From: Paralichthys olivaceus
Taxonomy: Eukaryota; Chordata; Actinopteri; Pleuronectiformes; Paralichthyidae
Reading direction: 5' to 3'
NCBI RefSeq assembly: GCF_024713975.1
Contig: NC_091111.1
Span: 3,285,001-3,349,000 of the forward strand
Length of the DNA stretch: 64,000 bases
The stretch's first letter is position 1. Each line of letters opens with the position of its first letter. Position numbers and translations under genes: made by a program. Under the pieces are notes generated by a model. The model was given only the letters and a program-made list of their open reading frames with translations, had not been told where the DNA came from and did no database searches. Below, in pieces: positions 23,701-34,590 of this stretch.

Positions 23701-25725
23701 CGCTCACTGAACACAGACGAGAGAATTTCTCTCTCCCAGTTCCTCATCCAGGAGTTCCACACCACCAGCAGGCTGGCCTTCTACAGCAGCACAGGCACTG
23801 ACAGAACCTTTGAATATAATTCTCTCACCTCTAAGGGCCTGAGCAGCTTCTAACTTCCTCTCCTCCCCAGGCTGGTACAACCGTCTGTACATCAACTTCA
23901 CTCTGCGGCGTCACATCTTCTTCTTCCTGCTGCAGACCTACTTCCCCGCCACTCTGATGGTCATGCTGTCCTGGGTGTCCTTCTGGATCGACCGCAGGGC
24001 CGTCCCTGCCAGAGTACCGCTGGGTGAGCAGGCTCAGCCACCTTGTTGATAATCGGTGCCTCAGTCAGTCAGGTTGTAGCTGCTGAGTTGATGTGGACTC
24101 GATGTTTCTGACTTCTTAAATGAAACCCCACAGCTGACTAAGACAAAAGAAATCACATTTTCTTAATATCTGTTAATTTATCAATTCCACATTCTATTTC
24201 ACACGCTCTAGGTATAACCACGGTGCTCACCATGTCCACCATCATCACTGGAGTCAACGCCTCCATGCCCAGGGTCTCCTACATCAAAGCTGTGGACATT
24301 TACCTCTGGGTCAGCTTTGTCTTTGTCTTCCTGTCTGTGATAGAGTACGCTGCGGTCAACTACCTGTCCACACTACAAGAGCGTAAGGAGAGAAAACTCA
24401 GAGAGAGGGTTGGTACCAATCACTCACCTCCATACTCATATATATCACATTGATGCAAATGTATGAAGTCACAGTTTAAAAGAACCAGAGTTTTAAGATT
24501 TTGACACCAGCCCCATGGTTCACTGGGCGATACAGCGTAGCCTGGTTTTTCAGTCTGTGAACTACTGTGGTCCTGAAATATCTCACCAAATCTTTAAATC
24601 TACAGTTAGCTACACCTGACACCATCATATGTGGACTAATGTTGCTTAATTTTTAAAGTGAAAGTATTTGTTTGACAGATTTTTATGTAATATATATGTA
24701 ATATCGGGTAATGATACTGAAATAGTTGTTTTAGCAGCAGGTGGAGTTATAGGAAAATACTTTTTCAGCAGTGATGAATCTGATGGCTTGTTTTTCTCAT
24801 CTTTGATTTTTACTGAAATATTGAATCATTTGAACACCCAGTGAAATTGAAGCATTTGGGAACTGTTTGAGAACAGAGGGGGAAGTACAATCAGGCATCT
24901 GAAATAAATTAACTCCTTTTTGAAAGACGTTAAAAGCCAAAATGGTTTGAAACCACTGAAAAAGTAATAAAAGCTGAGAAGTATAAAATAGCTTAAAAAA
25001 AAGGTAAAGGACAAGTACTTACATAAATAAAAATGAAATATTTAAGATTTTCAGGATTTGTACATTAAAACTAGTAAAGACAAGAGTGATGATTGACTTG
25101 TGACTGAACAGTTGTGGAGCCACTTTGAGAGCTTTGATTGAAAAATGAATGGTAAAGTAGTAAAAGTATATTTATTGAATTAAATATTACTGAAGTTAAT
25201 AAGCTTTCTTCAGCCGCTGGTGGATGAAACTGTATAATTTTCAATATCGTGGTGTTTTTGCATGCAGTGCTGCAGTGGTCATCACAAAAATGCTATTTAT
25301 TCAAATATTTCTATTCAAAGCGTTCTTACCATTAATAAATAATTTGATCAAATCTGTTTGGTGACAGTTTGAAATACAAGTTTCCAGACGTGGTGTTTTG
25401 GTCTGAAACCATGAATGTATACGTTGTCTTCTTGCAGCTGCTGTGTACGTGTGGGATGTCCCACCCTGGCATGATGTCTGTGAGCTACAGTGAGATGGAT
25501 GTCAACACCACAGGGAACTATGGCATCCCTGAGGAGAACGGGGTGAAACGGGAGAGGATGCTGGTGCAGCTGGCGATGGGGACCGACCAGGTCACCGGCC
25601 ATGTCAACTCTGGCAGCTACAGCGACGCGTGGATCGACACGCACGTCATCGACAAGTACTCCCGGGTCATTTTTCCTGGATCTTACATCCTCTTCAACAT
25701 TATCTACTGGTCCATCTACTCCTAA
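11741..25725 (+). CDS. gabrr1: GABA-A receptor rho1 subunit, 10 coding exons
   Basis: Cys-loop chloride channel gated by GABA, acting at neuronal (typically retinal) plasma membranes as homo- or hetero-pentamers. Exons: 11741-11850, 17199-17249, 18140-18246, 20155-20222, 20311-20534, 23440-23522, 23654-23794, 23871-24023, 24212-24408, 25438-25725, giving 473 aa. Visible features are an N-terminal signal peptide, [19 protein letters not shown], the Cys loop C194-C208 with 13 residues between, sequons NQS, NRS and NFT, the loop-C segment FYSSTGWY, M1 (about 277-301), M2 ([14 protein letters not shown]), M3 and a C-terminal M4 ending IYWSIYS. Pro at M2 2' (residue 311, ARVPLG) and the exon-3 segment [13 protein letters not shown] favour rho1 over rho2, which has Ser at 2', and over rho3. 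The M3-M4 loop is short. Oddities are a GC-AG intron after exon 7 and a weak AGG/GTTGGT donor after exon 9. The paralogue assignment rests on remembered human sequences. Confidence 0.93.
11865..12290 (+). repeat. Local direct duplication in gabrr1 intron 1
   Basis: Segment 11865-11990 (GCATGGCTGACTTTTGATTC...) is repeated in divergent form at 12173-12290 (GCATGGCTAACTTTTGATGC...). They share the order of blocks: GTCATTTTAAT, CTTCTA-CAAAAG, GGTT-AG-AGG. The left copy starts 15 bases after the exon 1 donor. Divergence of roughly a quarter suggests an old event. Confidence 0.75.
13490..13825 (+). mobile_element. TTAA-type MITE, copy B (5'-truncated)
   Basis: This starts inside the element at TTGGCAGAAATTTAATGTAG and continues through CTCTACGGAGGCCGCCATG and GGTGAGGTGAGGGGTGTTCA to the right terminus CTACACACTGTACCTTTAA. 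The first 30 or so bases of the family (AAAGGTCCAGTGTG...) are absent. It lies in gabrr1 intron 1, same strand as the gene. Confidence 0.85.
15060..15275 (+). repeat. Dispersed repeat related to 33.2-33.4 kb
   Basis: The blocks GTGTTAGAAATGTTATCAAC, GCCCACTCGCTC, TGTCCTGCTGTGTTCTCACA and TGGCAGGAGAAA follow the same order as in 33180-33440. The copies are diverged, and the right end is not defined. Confidence 0.7.
18247..20154 (+). other. gabrr1: gabrr1 intron 3
   Basis: A 1.9-kb intron between the exon coding RPGFGG and the short exon 4. It includes a repeat-like block at 18952-19055 (CCAAAGACATGCAG ... TTAGGTTAACTGGAGACTCT) that I recall as very common in teleosts. Nothing else in it looks functional. 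Confidence 0.65.
20535..23439 (+). other. gabrr1: gabrr1 intron 5
   Basis: A 2.9-kb intron carrying one long dispersed repeat (21225-21690) and an imperfect CA microsatellite (about 23152-23196). No extra exon with supported splice sites was found. Confidence 0.7.
21225..21690 (+). repeat. Dispersed repeat, longest copy (GGGACAGTTCAC family)
   Basis: This begins GGGACAGTTCACTGAAAAGT then ATTCACTCATTATCTACTC, followed by ACTGGTGACCAAGACTTC and GATGTCATCCAAGTGTCTGC. Shorter relatives lie at 31.68 kb and 37.6 kb, all in + orientation. It resembles a repeat I know from many percomorph genomes. There is no coding capacity. Confidence 0.75.
23795..23870 (+). other. gabrr1: 76-nt GC-AG intron of gabrr1
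   Basis: The reading FYSST-G-WYNRLY requires exon 7 to end ...AGCACAG at 23794, so the intron starts GCACTG rather than GT. The acceptor is a strong polypyrimidine tract ending CCTCTCCTCCCCAG. No GT donor in this stretch keeps the frame. Retention would add about 20 unrelated residues and then stop at 23851-23853, before M1. Confidence 0.8.
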
Positions 25726-26228
25726 CACAGAGCGAAAGCAAACAGACCTACCTCTCCTGGAGAAAAGACACGTGCACTGTACGCGCACGTCCAGGCGTTT
25801 GTGAGAAACGGAACAGAAAAGTTGGACAGAGAGACCAGACGTGGCCCCAAGGTGGACGTGAAGCAGTCTAACAGGACCAAGTGAAGCTGAACCTTTAGTC
25901 AGCTAATCAAGACAACAACAATAATCCAATGTGGCTTCATCACAGTGCAGGGTATGTCCCACGATGACCAGGGACCAGCCATGGTTGGGGAACTTGAATT
26001 GAGCCGTTTTCTCAACTAGTTCCAAGCTTGTTAAACTCTTGTTAAAGGGCTTGAAACAACAGTAGTCCATCTGTAATATGTGGGAATCACTTCTTCTCCT
26101 GGCCTCATCCATTTGGCAGTTTCACTCTAGTTGCTTTTTAACTTTGTAGATACCATTCATGCTCATTTTATACCTACTTCCATTCATATTGTGTTTGCTA
26201 CTGTTGTTTGTTGTATAAATGCAAAGCT

Positions 26229-26234
26229 ATTAAA
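26229..26234 (+). terminator. gabrr1: Candidate gabrr1 poly(A) signal
   Basis: ATTAAA about 500 bases after the stop codon, the common variant of AATAAA, followed by a GT-rich stretch (GTGTGTGTTTTGG) suitable as a downstream element. It is the first good candidate after the stop. Confidence 0.5.
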
Positions 26235-26704
26235 GCACAGGATTGCGTGATAGTGTGTGTTTTGGTATGTGTTACGACCCCGTGCTGGACTAGGGGAAAG
26301 GGGACATAAAACTAGACAAAAGCTGTGTCTCAAGTCAGGGGCCGCATCCTTTCAAGGACACGATTTACCTGGTCCCTGAAGGAGGCGTTCTTCTTGGGCC
26401 GCGTGCATTGCGAGGGCAGAACCGCAATGAGACGTTCTGGTCTGCAGAGGATTTCCATGATCGGGGAGTTGGACACGACAAGAGAGTTTTTAACATGTGC
26501 TCTGTTAGCTGTTGATTTGAAGCGCGATACATGAGCATTGGATATTTCTTCTCTTACCTCTTTGAAAATCAGTCTGTCTATGATGTGCAATGAATCATGG
26601 GATAGGTTTGGTCAGAAAGGATTCAGCTGTTAGAGGTGTACTATTTTATGTCGGTTTATTATTCTAATAATAATAATAACCTACACTGCAGACGTAATGT
26701 TTCC

Positions 26705-26960
26705 AGCTGTGTTTGTGTGTTTTTTGTTTTTTATCAGGATTTCACGAAAGATACTCAACCGATTGCCATGAATTTTTATTGAAGGGCCCGACCGAAGGAA
26801 GCATCCATTCAATTTTGGTGTGAATCCAATCAGATTGATATGTTTAGGAGACTGATATTTTTGAGTGTGTACAATTTGCTGCAGATCAAATAAAAATCAG
26901 GAGCTAGTGAATTGAAATGGGGTTTTATTAGGTGACTGTTGGGCCTTGGCGATAATAAAC
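26705..26960 (+). repeat. Dispersed repeat, copy 2 (ACTGTTGGGCCTTGGCG family)
   Basis: This includes TTTCACGAAAGATACTCAAC, GATTGCCATGAATTTTTATT, GGTGTGAATCCAATCAG, GGAGACTGATATTTTTGAGT and the end block GGTGACTGTTGGGCCTTGGC. It is the same family and orientation as the copies at 6.7 kb and 62.4 kb. Confidence 0.7.
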
Positions 26961-27044
26961 TCTCCACTGACTGCCTTTCTAATTAATCATGATTTAATGA
27001 TTTAATGTTACATCCCATCAGTGTGTTTTGTGGGTTTACACTGT

Positions 27045-27095
27045 AGAGAGGCAAGAAGGTTCCCGGTTCGAATCCCAGTTCAGCTATGGTCTGAA
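27045..27095 (+). repeat. tRNA-derived B-box remnant
   Basis: GCAAGAAGGTTCCCGGTTCG then AATCCCAG contains a good RNA polymerase III B box (GGTTCGAATCC). No cloverleaf can be folded around it, so it is read as a SINE or repeat fragment rather than a tRNA gene. Confidence 0.45.
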
Positions 27096-28513
27096 AAAGG
27101 ATAAGCAGTATAGATCATGTGAAATAATGCAGAGGGCAGACATCATTTGTTTATTTAATATGAGAATGTATTCATTTGTGTGACTGATGTGGTTAATTTG
27201 TCAGGACTGAAAGAAGTTCACAGCAACAAGTCGAACGGACCGGTGGAGAAGAGGATGGGAGAGAGGACTCAAAACTTTTCACTTCCAAGTCATCAGGAGT
27301 CAAAGCTGAAGTTTACATGAGTTTAACATCACTTTTTATTCATCTTCCCAGATGCTCTCAAAACTATTATGAAATAATTTGAGTCAGTTCGCTTTACTCA
27401 CTGAGCTAAAGCAACATTTAGCCTTATCATTGCTGCTGTTGTTTCTCACTGTGATATCTTTTATATGAGTTGACACATGTCTATCAAATATGTAATAAAA
27501 CGGTACATAGTACTCGGATGTGTGTTCACCTCTTAACACTAATCTCCAACTAGCATTTTTATTTCTAATTGGTTAAAATGTATGTATTCAAGCTTTTCTG
27601 GTACAACTGAATCTGAGCTTCACTTTTTCAGCATCTGCTCCTTGGGGATTTGTTCGTTATCCATAAGTCTGCAGCAACGATTAAAAGACAAATCTAGTCT
27701 GGCTCCAAATTCGACAAAAATGCAGAAGATTCAACACAAGCACAAGGTAGGTGTTCATATTTACAAATGGTTCCAGAACATCAGAGACTGGACTCTTCAT
27801 CCGTCAGTGAAACACAGTGTCAGTCCATCCTTCAGCTGAATAACTGTCAGCATTACAGCGGGTGGAACTAAATAATCAATCTAGGGTAATAGCCACTGAT
27901 TTCTTTCAAGCATCAAGTCTGGAAAGTCGTCATGTATACAGGCAGCATGTTGTAGGAAATGTGTCATGTCTCAGGCTTCAGGATATGGGATTGGCTGTCT
28001 CCTTCCTTTGGGTTCCTACTGGTGCGGTAGGTAAAAAAATCATTTTATCTACAGATAATTGATATGCAAATAAAGTTAAATAGATATTACATGCTTTAAT
28101 AGGATCTATACATACAACACCATAGGAATAGTGGGACTTTTAAAAACCAGATTGAGATTTTTTTTTATTCATAACTATTTCACAAGGACATACCATGATT
28201 TCATAAGAATTCTGTTTATTCTATTTATCTTTTATTATTGTACAAAATTCTATCCAATCTATTTTGTATTATTTTCCTTCTTTAGTTTGCTTAGAAACTG
28301 TTTTAAACTATGTACTGTATCAAATTTATTTCTTTTTGTCTCTATCTTTTTACATTATTTTCAATGTCTCTGAACAGCACCTGGATTCCAAATGTGCCTT
28401 ATAAATAAAACGTTCTTGCATTAAGTGACTCAGGCAGACGTTTTTGCATTATTCTGTGTAGGTGGAATACAAAGCAGTATATATGGTCTGCAGAATAGGA
28501 CGCCCACTTCAGT

Positions 28514-28527
28514 CCAGTAGGTGGCGG
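28514..28527 (+). promoter_or_regulatory. CTCF-like core motif, forward
   Basis: CCAGTAGGTGGCGG fits every position of the consensus CCASYAGRKGGCRS as I know it. It sits about 90 bases upstream of the rpl7l1 start codon. Similar words occur in some teleost repeats, so occupancy is not implied. Confidence 0.45.
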
Positions 28528-28576
28528 TATTGCGTCTATTAACATGTTTGCCAGGCGCCATTGAAAACCAAGTCCC

Positions 28577-28584
28577 TGACGTCA
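28577..28584 (+). promoter_or_regulatory. rpl7l1: Perfect CRE (TGACGTCA) in rpl7l1 promoter
   Basis: The full palindromic cAMP-response/ATF site lies 35 bases upstream of the rpl7l1 ATG. A GGCGCCATTG segment (YY1-like) lies nearby at about 28551. Short, TATA-less proximal promoters are usual for ribosome-biogenesis housekeeping genes, and this one fits that pattern. Confidence 0.6.
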
Positions 28585-28618
28585 TATCACAGCGACGGTC
28601 GCGTCTCCATCCTCCACC

Positions 28619-31600
28619 ATGGCCGAATCAGAGTATGTATTGTTTTTAACTTCATCTCAGTCCATCCACACTTTTCTTTGCGTCCAACCGCATCGTTTCT
28701 CTCTCGTGTAAAAATCTAAGTTTAACTTCATCGGTCGGGACTGTTATTGTGAGCGCTGGAGGTAGAACAAGCAGATTCTATGGAGTCTCATTTCACATGG
28801 GGCACAGTGCATCTCCACCACTCCATAACTAGCGAAGTGTTCGTTTAGTAAACTGTTAATGTGGAAGTGAGATGGCAGACGTGTAGCTAATAGCCTCTGT
28901 GCTGCCTTTTGTGTAACTATATTAATCTAATGTATAAACAATATGGTCATTAGCATGCCATGCTAAAGCTAAATATTGCTAATTTGTGTCTGGATAGAGA
29001 CGACAGCGGCTTTAAACATGTGTCACTGATGTCATAACGCGCAACATGTATCTGCCATTAGAGAGGTGACCTCGATGAACAGTAGCCACGTTCACGTGTT
29101 ACACTGAAGCTCGTGTCAGTGACTGTGTGTATGTTGGTGGTTCCAGGTCTAAAAAGGTGATCAAGTTGGTTCCTGAGTATCTCCTGAAGAAGAGGAAAGC
29201 GTACCAGGCCATCAAAGCCACACAAGCCAAGCTCGCACTGCTCGAGAAGAGAAAGGTCAGTGAGGACGGTTTGTTTGTCTGACATGTTGAATTCCAATGC
29301 AGATGAACCCACTTAGCCTGGATACACATTGATATTGTAGCATCAGGTTATGATGCAAAGCTACTCATCAGTTTGATAACTTAGGAGTTGTGAGTTCCAA
29401 ACTATCAGACTGATTTGTCATGGCTTTCTGATTAAAGAGCAGAGACCAGACTTGATTGTCTCCTGCAAGTCCCCTAGTAAATATCTGGATAATATCTGAA
29501 CGAGCCCATGTTGACGATGTTTCTTAAATGCAACAAACTCTAAACTGAAAACACCAAGAAAACAAACATCTCAGGATGAAAATGAGGTGCCACACTGACG
29601 AAAATGTCAAGAGAGCTCGCTGTTGTTGATGTGCTTTAAACAAAAACTTGTGATCTCTGCAGCGGAATTTATACGTTGCTTTCTGCCTCTGTCTGCTGTT
29701 CTCACCCTCAATTCTGTGTTGTAAATGCATCTGAGCAAAGAACCTCCTGCAGCATTGTTAATGTGTGAGAGGCAAACTCCGGAGAAAGTCTGGACCCAAA
29801 GCTGCAGACATCTTCTAGAGTCCCTGTCTGAAAATACCTGTGCAAGAAACCAACTGCAATGTTTTGTTCACTTTGTTGGTCAGTTATGTATAACTCAAAA
29901 TCCATGGGTTAAAGCGATGAGTTTTCCTGTAAGCCAAAAAATCTGCCCAAACTGCACTTGGTTCTTCACATATGTACACATAGCTGTATATTCACAACTG
30001 TACTTTGACATTATTCCAGGTTTCAAAAGGCAAAGCATTGAAGTTCAAACGTTTGGAAGACTTCCTGAAAGACAGCCACAAGAGGAATCGTGATGAAACT
30101 CGCATCCGCAGATTGAAAAAGAGGCCGCCTGCCCCTCTGCCCCCTGCGAAGAACCAGCTCGCCTTCGCCGTCCGCATCAGAGAGTGAGTACTTGGACAGA
30201 GGCTCGTGGTCGTAAGCGGGGAATTTTATCAAAAGCAAAAACTGGTTGTACATTTTTGCTTAGATTTGTCGAGTGCACTTCAGTGAAACCGGTGGGAATG
30301 AGACCACGTGAAGTAAAATGTCTTGTCAGCTCTCACAGGCATCCCCAGCAGCCTTTAGAATACACCTCAATTACTGAGAGGTTGCTGTAGTTGTTTTGTT
30401 CCTGGTTTGTTGATAGTAGCTGTTGGTGGGTGAAAACTAAGCTCTGTCATATCTTTGCCTTTATTACCTGAAAATGTCTTTGACAGAGGAAGTTACCAAA
30501 GTGAGAATTAATGTTTGCCTCAGAATCCTCTCACACAAGGCAGCATGTTTGTGTGAACTCTGGACTTTGAATCCCTCTTCATGTTCCTTGTCTTTACCTC
30601 ACATACCTGTTAGATACAACAACACAGTTCCTCTTGTTCTCCCAGTATCTAAAAGAACTAGAGATTTGTAATGCTACATCCATACAATAAGTTTTAGTTA
30701 ACAATCTCCTTACAGACTAGTGTTTTAGATCTTTATCGAAAATAGGCAGTGATGTGTTTTAAAACTAAAACAGTAGTGTGGATGTAGCCTGAGTCTTAGT
30801 CTGAAGTATGGATGTAGTGGTTTTATGATTGCTGAGGAAAACCTCATCAAAGATGGCTGATGTGAACATATAGAAATAAAATCATTGTGAGAGGGAGCAA
30901 CACTTGAATCCAAGACAAGTTAAATTTTTGCTCAGTGCGCGATGTGGGCATTTCTGAATGGGGGAAAATGTCATGGTCTGTCTTACTAATTTGCTAATAG
31001 TCTTGTTAATTTAACTTGAAATGTTCAGTTTTACCTACACTTGAAAAGGAACACTACACATTGTTGTCTGTGTGTCTGCAGACTGCATTCCTACATATTT
31101 CTTTCATTTAATATCCTTTAAAATGTCAACAGTTTGTGAACGTGTTCCAGCAGGAGAAACACTATAGACACAAGTCTAAAACTTGTCAGGGTCCAATCAC
31201 TGAAAGTCTGAGATGGGAAGCTGTTTTATTACATTAATGACATTCTCAAAACAAATACACATTAACATTGACGATCCTTTCCTTTTAGGATCAAAGGCGT
31301 CAGTCCCAAAGTGATGAAGGTGGTCCAGATGTTGAGGCTGAGGAAGATCTTCAGTGGATGCTTCGTCAAAATCAACAAGACCTCTATGTCCATGATGAAG
31401 TTGGTTGAGCCCTACGTTGCCTGGGGGTGAGTCAATCCGACAGTTACTCTTGGTAAATCAAACGTGTTACATTTCAGTTCTTGTACTGATAATCACTTAA
31501 TGATCTTGCCGACAGATTTCCCAACTTGAAATCTGTTCGTGAGCTCATCCTGAAGAGAGGACAGACCAAGATAGGCAGGAAGAGAGTTCCTCTCACAGAC

Positions 31601-32323
31601 AACACCTTCATTGAACAGCACATGGGTAAGTGTCCTTTACAGTGTGATGGAGCCACCACACAAGTATAGCATAAAAAGCATATAAAGGGATAGTTCACAG
31701 AAAAGTGAAAATTCACTCATCTACTCACCTGGAGTTTCAGGATTGAACAGTGTTTTAGCCCAGGTGACCTCTTCTTCAGATGTATGTATGTAATCCATAC
31801 TGCTCGTGTGGTGTCATCCACACGCATGATTATTAAGTAACTTACTGTTGAGACTATGAATAGTAAAATAAATATGATTTACAATATATAAAGATTGAAA
31901 ACTATATATTTGTTTTGTTTTTTTGCCATTGTTTTGGCACTTAAACATCCCAGGAACAAGGGACATGGACATTAGAGAATGCACACATTGAATGAAGCTG
32001 TAATGTGTTGGATCTTTTGGCACAGAATGGTTAGGTTGGGCTATGTGAGTGAGCTGTTTGTATCTGCCACCATCCTGTTATCACATCTCACACCTCTGCT
32101 CTGTTGTTCCTCAGGGAAACATGGCATCATCTGTTTGGAGGACCTGATCCATGAGATCTACTCTGTTGGTAAGAACTTCCGGGCCAGCAACAACTTCCTG
32201 TTGCCTTTCAGGCTGTCAGTGGCTCGTCACGCCGCCAGGGACAAGGCCAGGCTCCTGAAGGACCTGGGAAACCCTGGATTTCGTGCTACAGACATTAACA
32301 CTATCATCAGGCAGCTGAACTAA
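28619..32323 (+). CDS. rpl7l1: Ribosomal protein L7-like 1 (uL30 family), 6 exons
   Basis: Nucleolar uL30-family protein associated with pre-60S ribosome assembly, a paralogue of RPL7. Exons: 28619-28632, 29147-29255, 30020-30183, 31289-31426, 31516-31625, 32115-32323, giving 247 aa. The basic N-terminal region ([36 protein letters not shown]) precedes the L30 ferredoxin-like core ([68 protein letters not shown]) and ends [33 protein letters not shown] and LSVARHA match L7L1, not canonical RPL7, whose tail and RRNF N-terminus differ. The start has a strong Kozak context (CACCATGG), and the first exon codes only four full residues. All introns are GT-AG and the reading frame is intact, which excludes a processed pseudogene. 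Confidence 0.95.
29745..29830 (-). repeat. Inverted fragment of the 33-kb dispersed repeat
   Basis: Read on the minus strand this gives GACTTTCTCCGGAGTTTGCC then TCACACATTAACAATGCTGC, matching 32968-33015 (GACTTTCTCCAGAGTTTGCC, TTACACATTGAAAATGCAGC). It is located in rpl7l1 intron 2. Confidence 0.75.
30184..31288 (+). other. rpl7l1: rpl7l1 intron 3
   Basis: A 1.1-kb intron. Introns of ribosomal-protein genes often host C/D or H/ACA snoRNAs, but I could not identify a convincing box C/D pair with a terminal stem here. No repeat copy was recognised. Confidence 0.5.
31683..31830 (+). repeat. Dispersed repeat, short copy (GGGATAGTTCAC family)
   Basis: AAGGGATAGTTCACAGAAAA, AATTCACTCATCTACTCACC and GTGTGGTGTCATCCACACG align with parts of the 21.2-kb copy. 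Located in rpl7l1 intron 5. Confidence 0.7.
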
Positions 32324-32824
32324 GGAGAGACGCCTGCAGGGTGGATACCCAGCTGCCACGAAAAGGACGCTGGACTTCAAGAGGAGCAAATGCCATTGAT
32401 GACAAAATGTGTATTTTGTTTCTTTGGCTGTACCCCTCTGGTTACATTCTCTGGACATGGGGTGATGTGAGAAAAGTGGATTATTTGACCTCATCCATGT
32501 TGTTGTTGTTCAGCACTATGCTCACATAGTGCCCCTTACAGTGGTCTGAAGGGAGCAGTTATGCTCCTTGGTGAAAATGTAACAATATTGTATATTAAAA
32601 ATATCAGTACACCATATTCTTCATTTCAGAGGGATGAATCAGTACTTGCTACAAGTACAGGTACTGAACCGTATGGGTTGTCCTGCTCACGTGAGCCACC
32701 AGCCAATCTAACACTGATCAATTTACAGCGTCCAGTTGATTTTAGTGTAAAAGGTGTGAAGTCTTTTAAACATCAATCATTGATCCATTGACTGGTGCTT
32801 TATTGTTGATTCACTTGTTTTTAC

Positions 32825-32830
32825 AATAAA
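32825..32830 (+). terminator. rpl7l1: Candidate rpl7l1 poly(A) signal
   Basis: The first canonical AATAAA after the stop codon, about 500 bases downstream. An earlier cleavage site using a variant signal cannot be excluded. Confidence 0.5.
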
Positions 32831-32959
32831 AAAAACCCAAACTGATTCAGTACTTTTGCAATGACATCTGCAGTATGTATCACAGTGTGTGTGGGTGGGG
32901 GGGCTACAGACCATTGTCAACCAACAGTAAAGCTATGATATTAACTCTGGTGGATGTCC

Positions 32960-33440
32960 ACAGAATCGGGTTGGGACTTTCTCCAGAGTTTGCCTTTTAC
33001 ACATTGAAAATGCAGCAGAAGACTTTCCGCTCTGGTACAGTCACAACAACACAGAAATCTCAGGAGCGTCCACGTGAGGGCTGGTGACGCAGCGGTCAGA
33101 GCAAGGATGTAGCATATAGTTTTCACTATGGCGGTCACGTTTGTCTATTTACAGCGACGCCAGCATCAGCCGTTATGATGAAATGGTCTTTGTGTCTTCT
33201 TAGTGTATGGCACCTGTTTTTCACTCTCATACGTTTTTGGTTTTTTTGCATCCGAAGTGTTAGAAATGTCATCAGCACACCAACATGCCCACTCGCTCGC
33301 AGTGAATCTTACGATCAATATCCTGCTGTGTTCTCACATGGGCTCAATGTGATGTTATCAAGAGTTTGTACTTGGCCACTGGCAGGAGAAACTCAGAAGA
33401 AAGTTCGTAGGCTCTCACTGAGTTCACTGCATGTCTGAAA
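32960..33440 (+). repeat. Dispersed repeat, long copy (TTTCTCCAGAGTTTGCC family)
   Basis: This includes GGGACTTTCTCCAGAGTTTG, CTTTCCGCTCTGGTACAGTC, GGGCTGGTGACGCAGCGGTC, TGTTAGAAATGTCATCAGCA and CCTGCTGTGTTCTCACATGG. Related pieces occur at 15.1 kb (+) and 29.8 kb (-). It has no convincing coding capacity. Confidence 0.75.
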
Positions 33441-34590
33441 CCGGCTACATCTGTATATATTTCACACAGTGGGGGGCGCTATAGACACTTCTCCACAAGG
33501 TGAAGTGATGATGCAATGAGTAGTTTGGATTTATCAATACTTTAAATCAATATTTGGTGGCCACCCTTTGCCTTTAAAACAGAATCAGCCCTCCCACCTC
33601 GCCAACTCACACACACTGGTGTCACTGTTGATGCACAGGCGGAAGCAGCAGGAGAGAGAGGTGACCTATAGGGCTGCTGCTCCATGAATTCGCACAGGGA
33701 CGAATGGTTATGTCGGGGACGGGTCATCTATGTCACCCTCGTGTTTTTTTTTCTGAACTCGATTGGTCGGTGGTCAGATGGAGCAGCGGAGAAGATTCCA
33801 GTGATCAACACACAGGAGCAGGTAGACGAACTGTTTACGTGGGGTGACGTGATGGATGCCGTCACTATCTATATAATCAATCAGCATCCATTACCACGGC
33901 GATTAATCACCATGGCGACTAGATTCTGGGCGTCAGCGCAGCCAGGCTGGTGTCACGATGACGTAGAAGCGGGTCCTCCTCTGCTGATGTGTTTCAGAGC
34001 GAACCGAGAAAAACACTGGCGTCACAGAGATGATGTCACGTCCGGTCACTTTTCAATTAAATCGATCTAATTAAAATGATGGCGCTCACAGATCGATGAT
34101 TCAATTCACCAGCAGAGCACGTGTCGTGCTGCCTTCAGCGGTATCGGGAAGGTCGGAATTATGACGACGACCTGGAAAGTGCGGAAAACGTGGCGTTAAG
34201 CAGTATCAACAGATAATACAATAACCTTACAATATATATTGATTGATTGATTTAGTTTATTATCCCTGAGGGGTAATTTGTGTTTATATATATATAAATA
34301 TGTGTGTGTGTAGTCCAGTTTATGGTCAGTGACACATATTCTGTTCTGCAGGCTGTTTCCTCTTCATTCAGCATTAAGTATCTCTCCTTTCGATCTCACC
34401 CCACACAATGATAGAGGTCAAACAAACTCCCATACATGGACATGGATCATGTGCGTGTTCAATCATTCAAATGGGGACACCTCTATTTACAACTGCACGC
34501 ACGGTTGCCAAGCCCGAGTGTCTTTTGTTTTACGTGGAGCACGCGAAGGCAGCACTATATCTCCTGTCAAGGAGAAGGGGCGGGGCGTCA
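33441..34590. other. Spacer before slc5a6
   Basis: A 128-codon open frame at 33684-34070 has no recognisable domain and no splice partners, and is probably chance. A CpG-containing stretch with several ATTA/TAAT words lies at 33.87-34.08 kb. A short TATATA tract and a GATTGATTGATTTAGTTTAT block follow at 34.24-34.30 kb. Confidence 0.5.

Larger units (their letters stand above)
26240..28490. other. gabrr1-rpl7l1 spacer
   Basis: No exon is supported. The spacer contains a dispersed repeat copy at 26.7 kb, a tRNA-like B-box segment near 27.06-27.09 kb (GGTTCCCGGTTCGAATCCCA), AT-rich sequence, and at 28.36-28.42 kb an ATAAATAAAA-type retroposon tail. Confidence 0.6.

Noticed and set aside
27045..27095. 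tRNA gene
   Set aside because: Only a B box is present, with no A box at the right spacing and no cloverleaf.
30184..31288. Intronic snoRNA in rpl7l1
   Set aside because: Expected in ribosomal-protein-type genes, but no paired C and D boxes with a closing stem were found by eye.
33684..34070. 128-codon open frame
   Set aside because: No domain, no codon pattern I can defend and no splice partners. The region is repeat-adjacent spacer.
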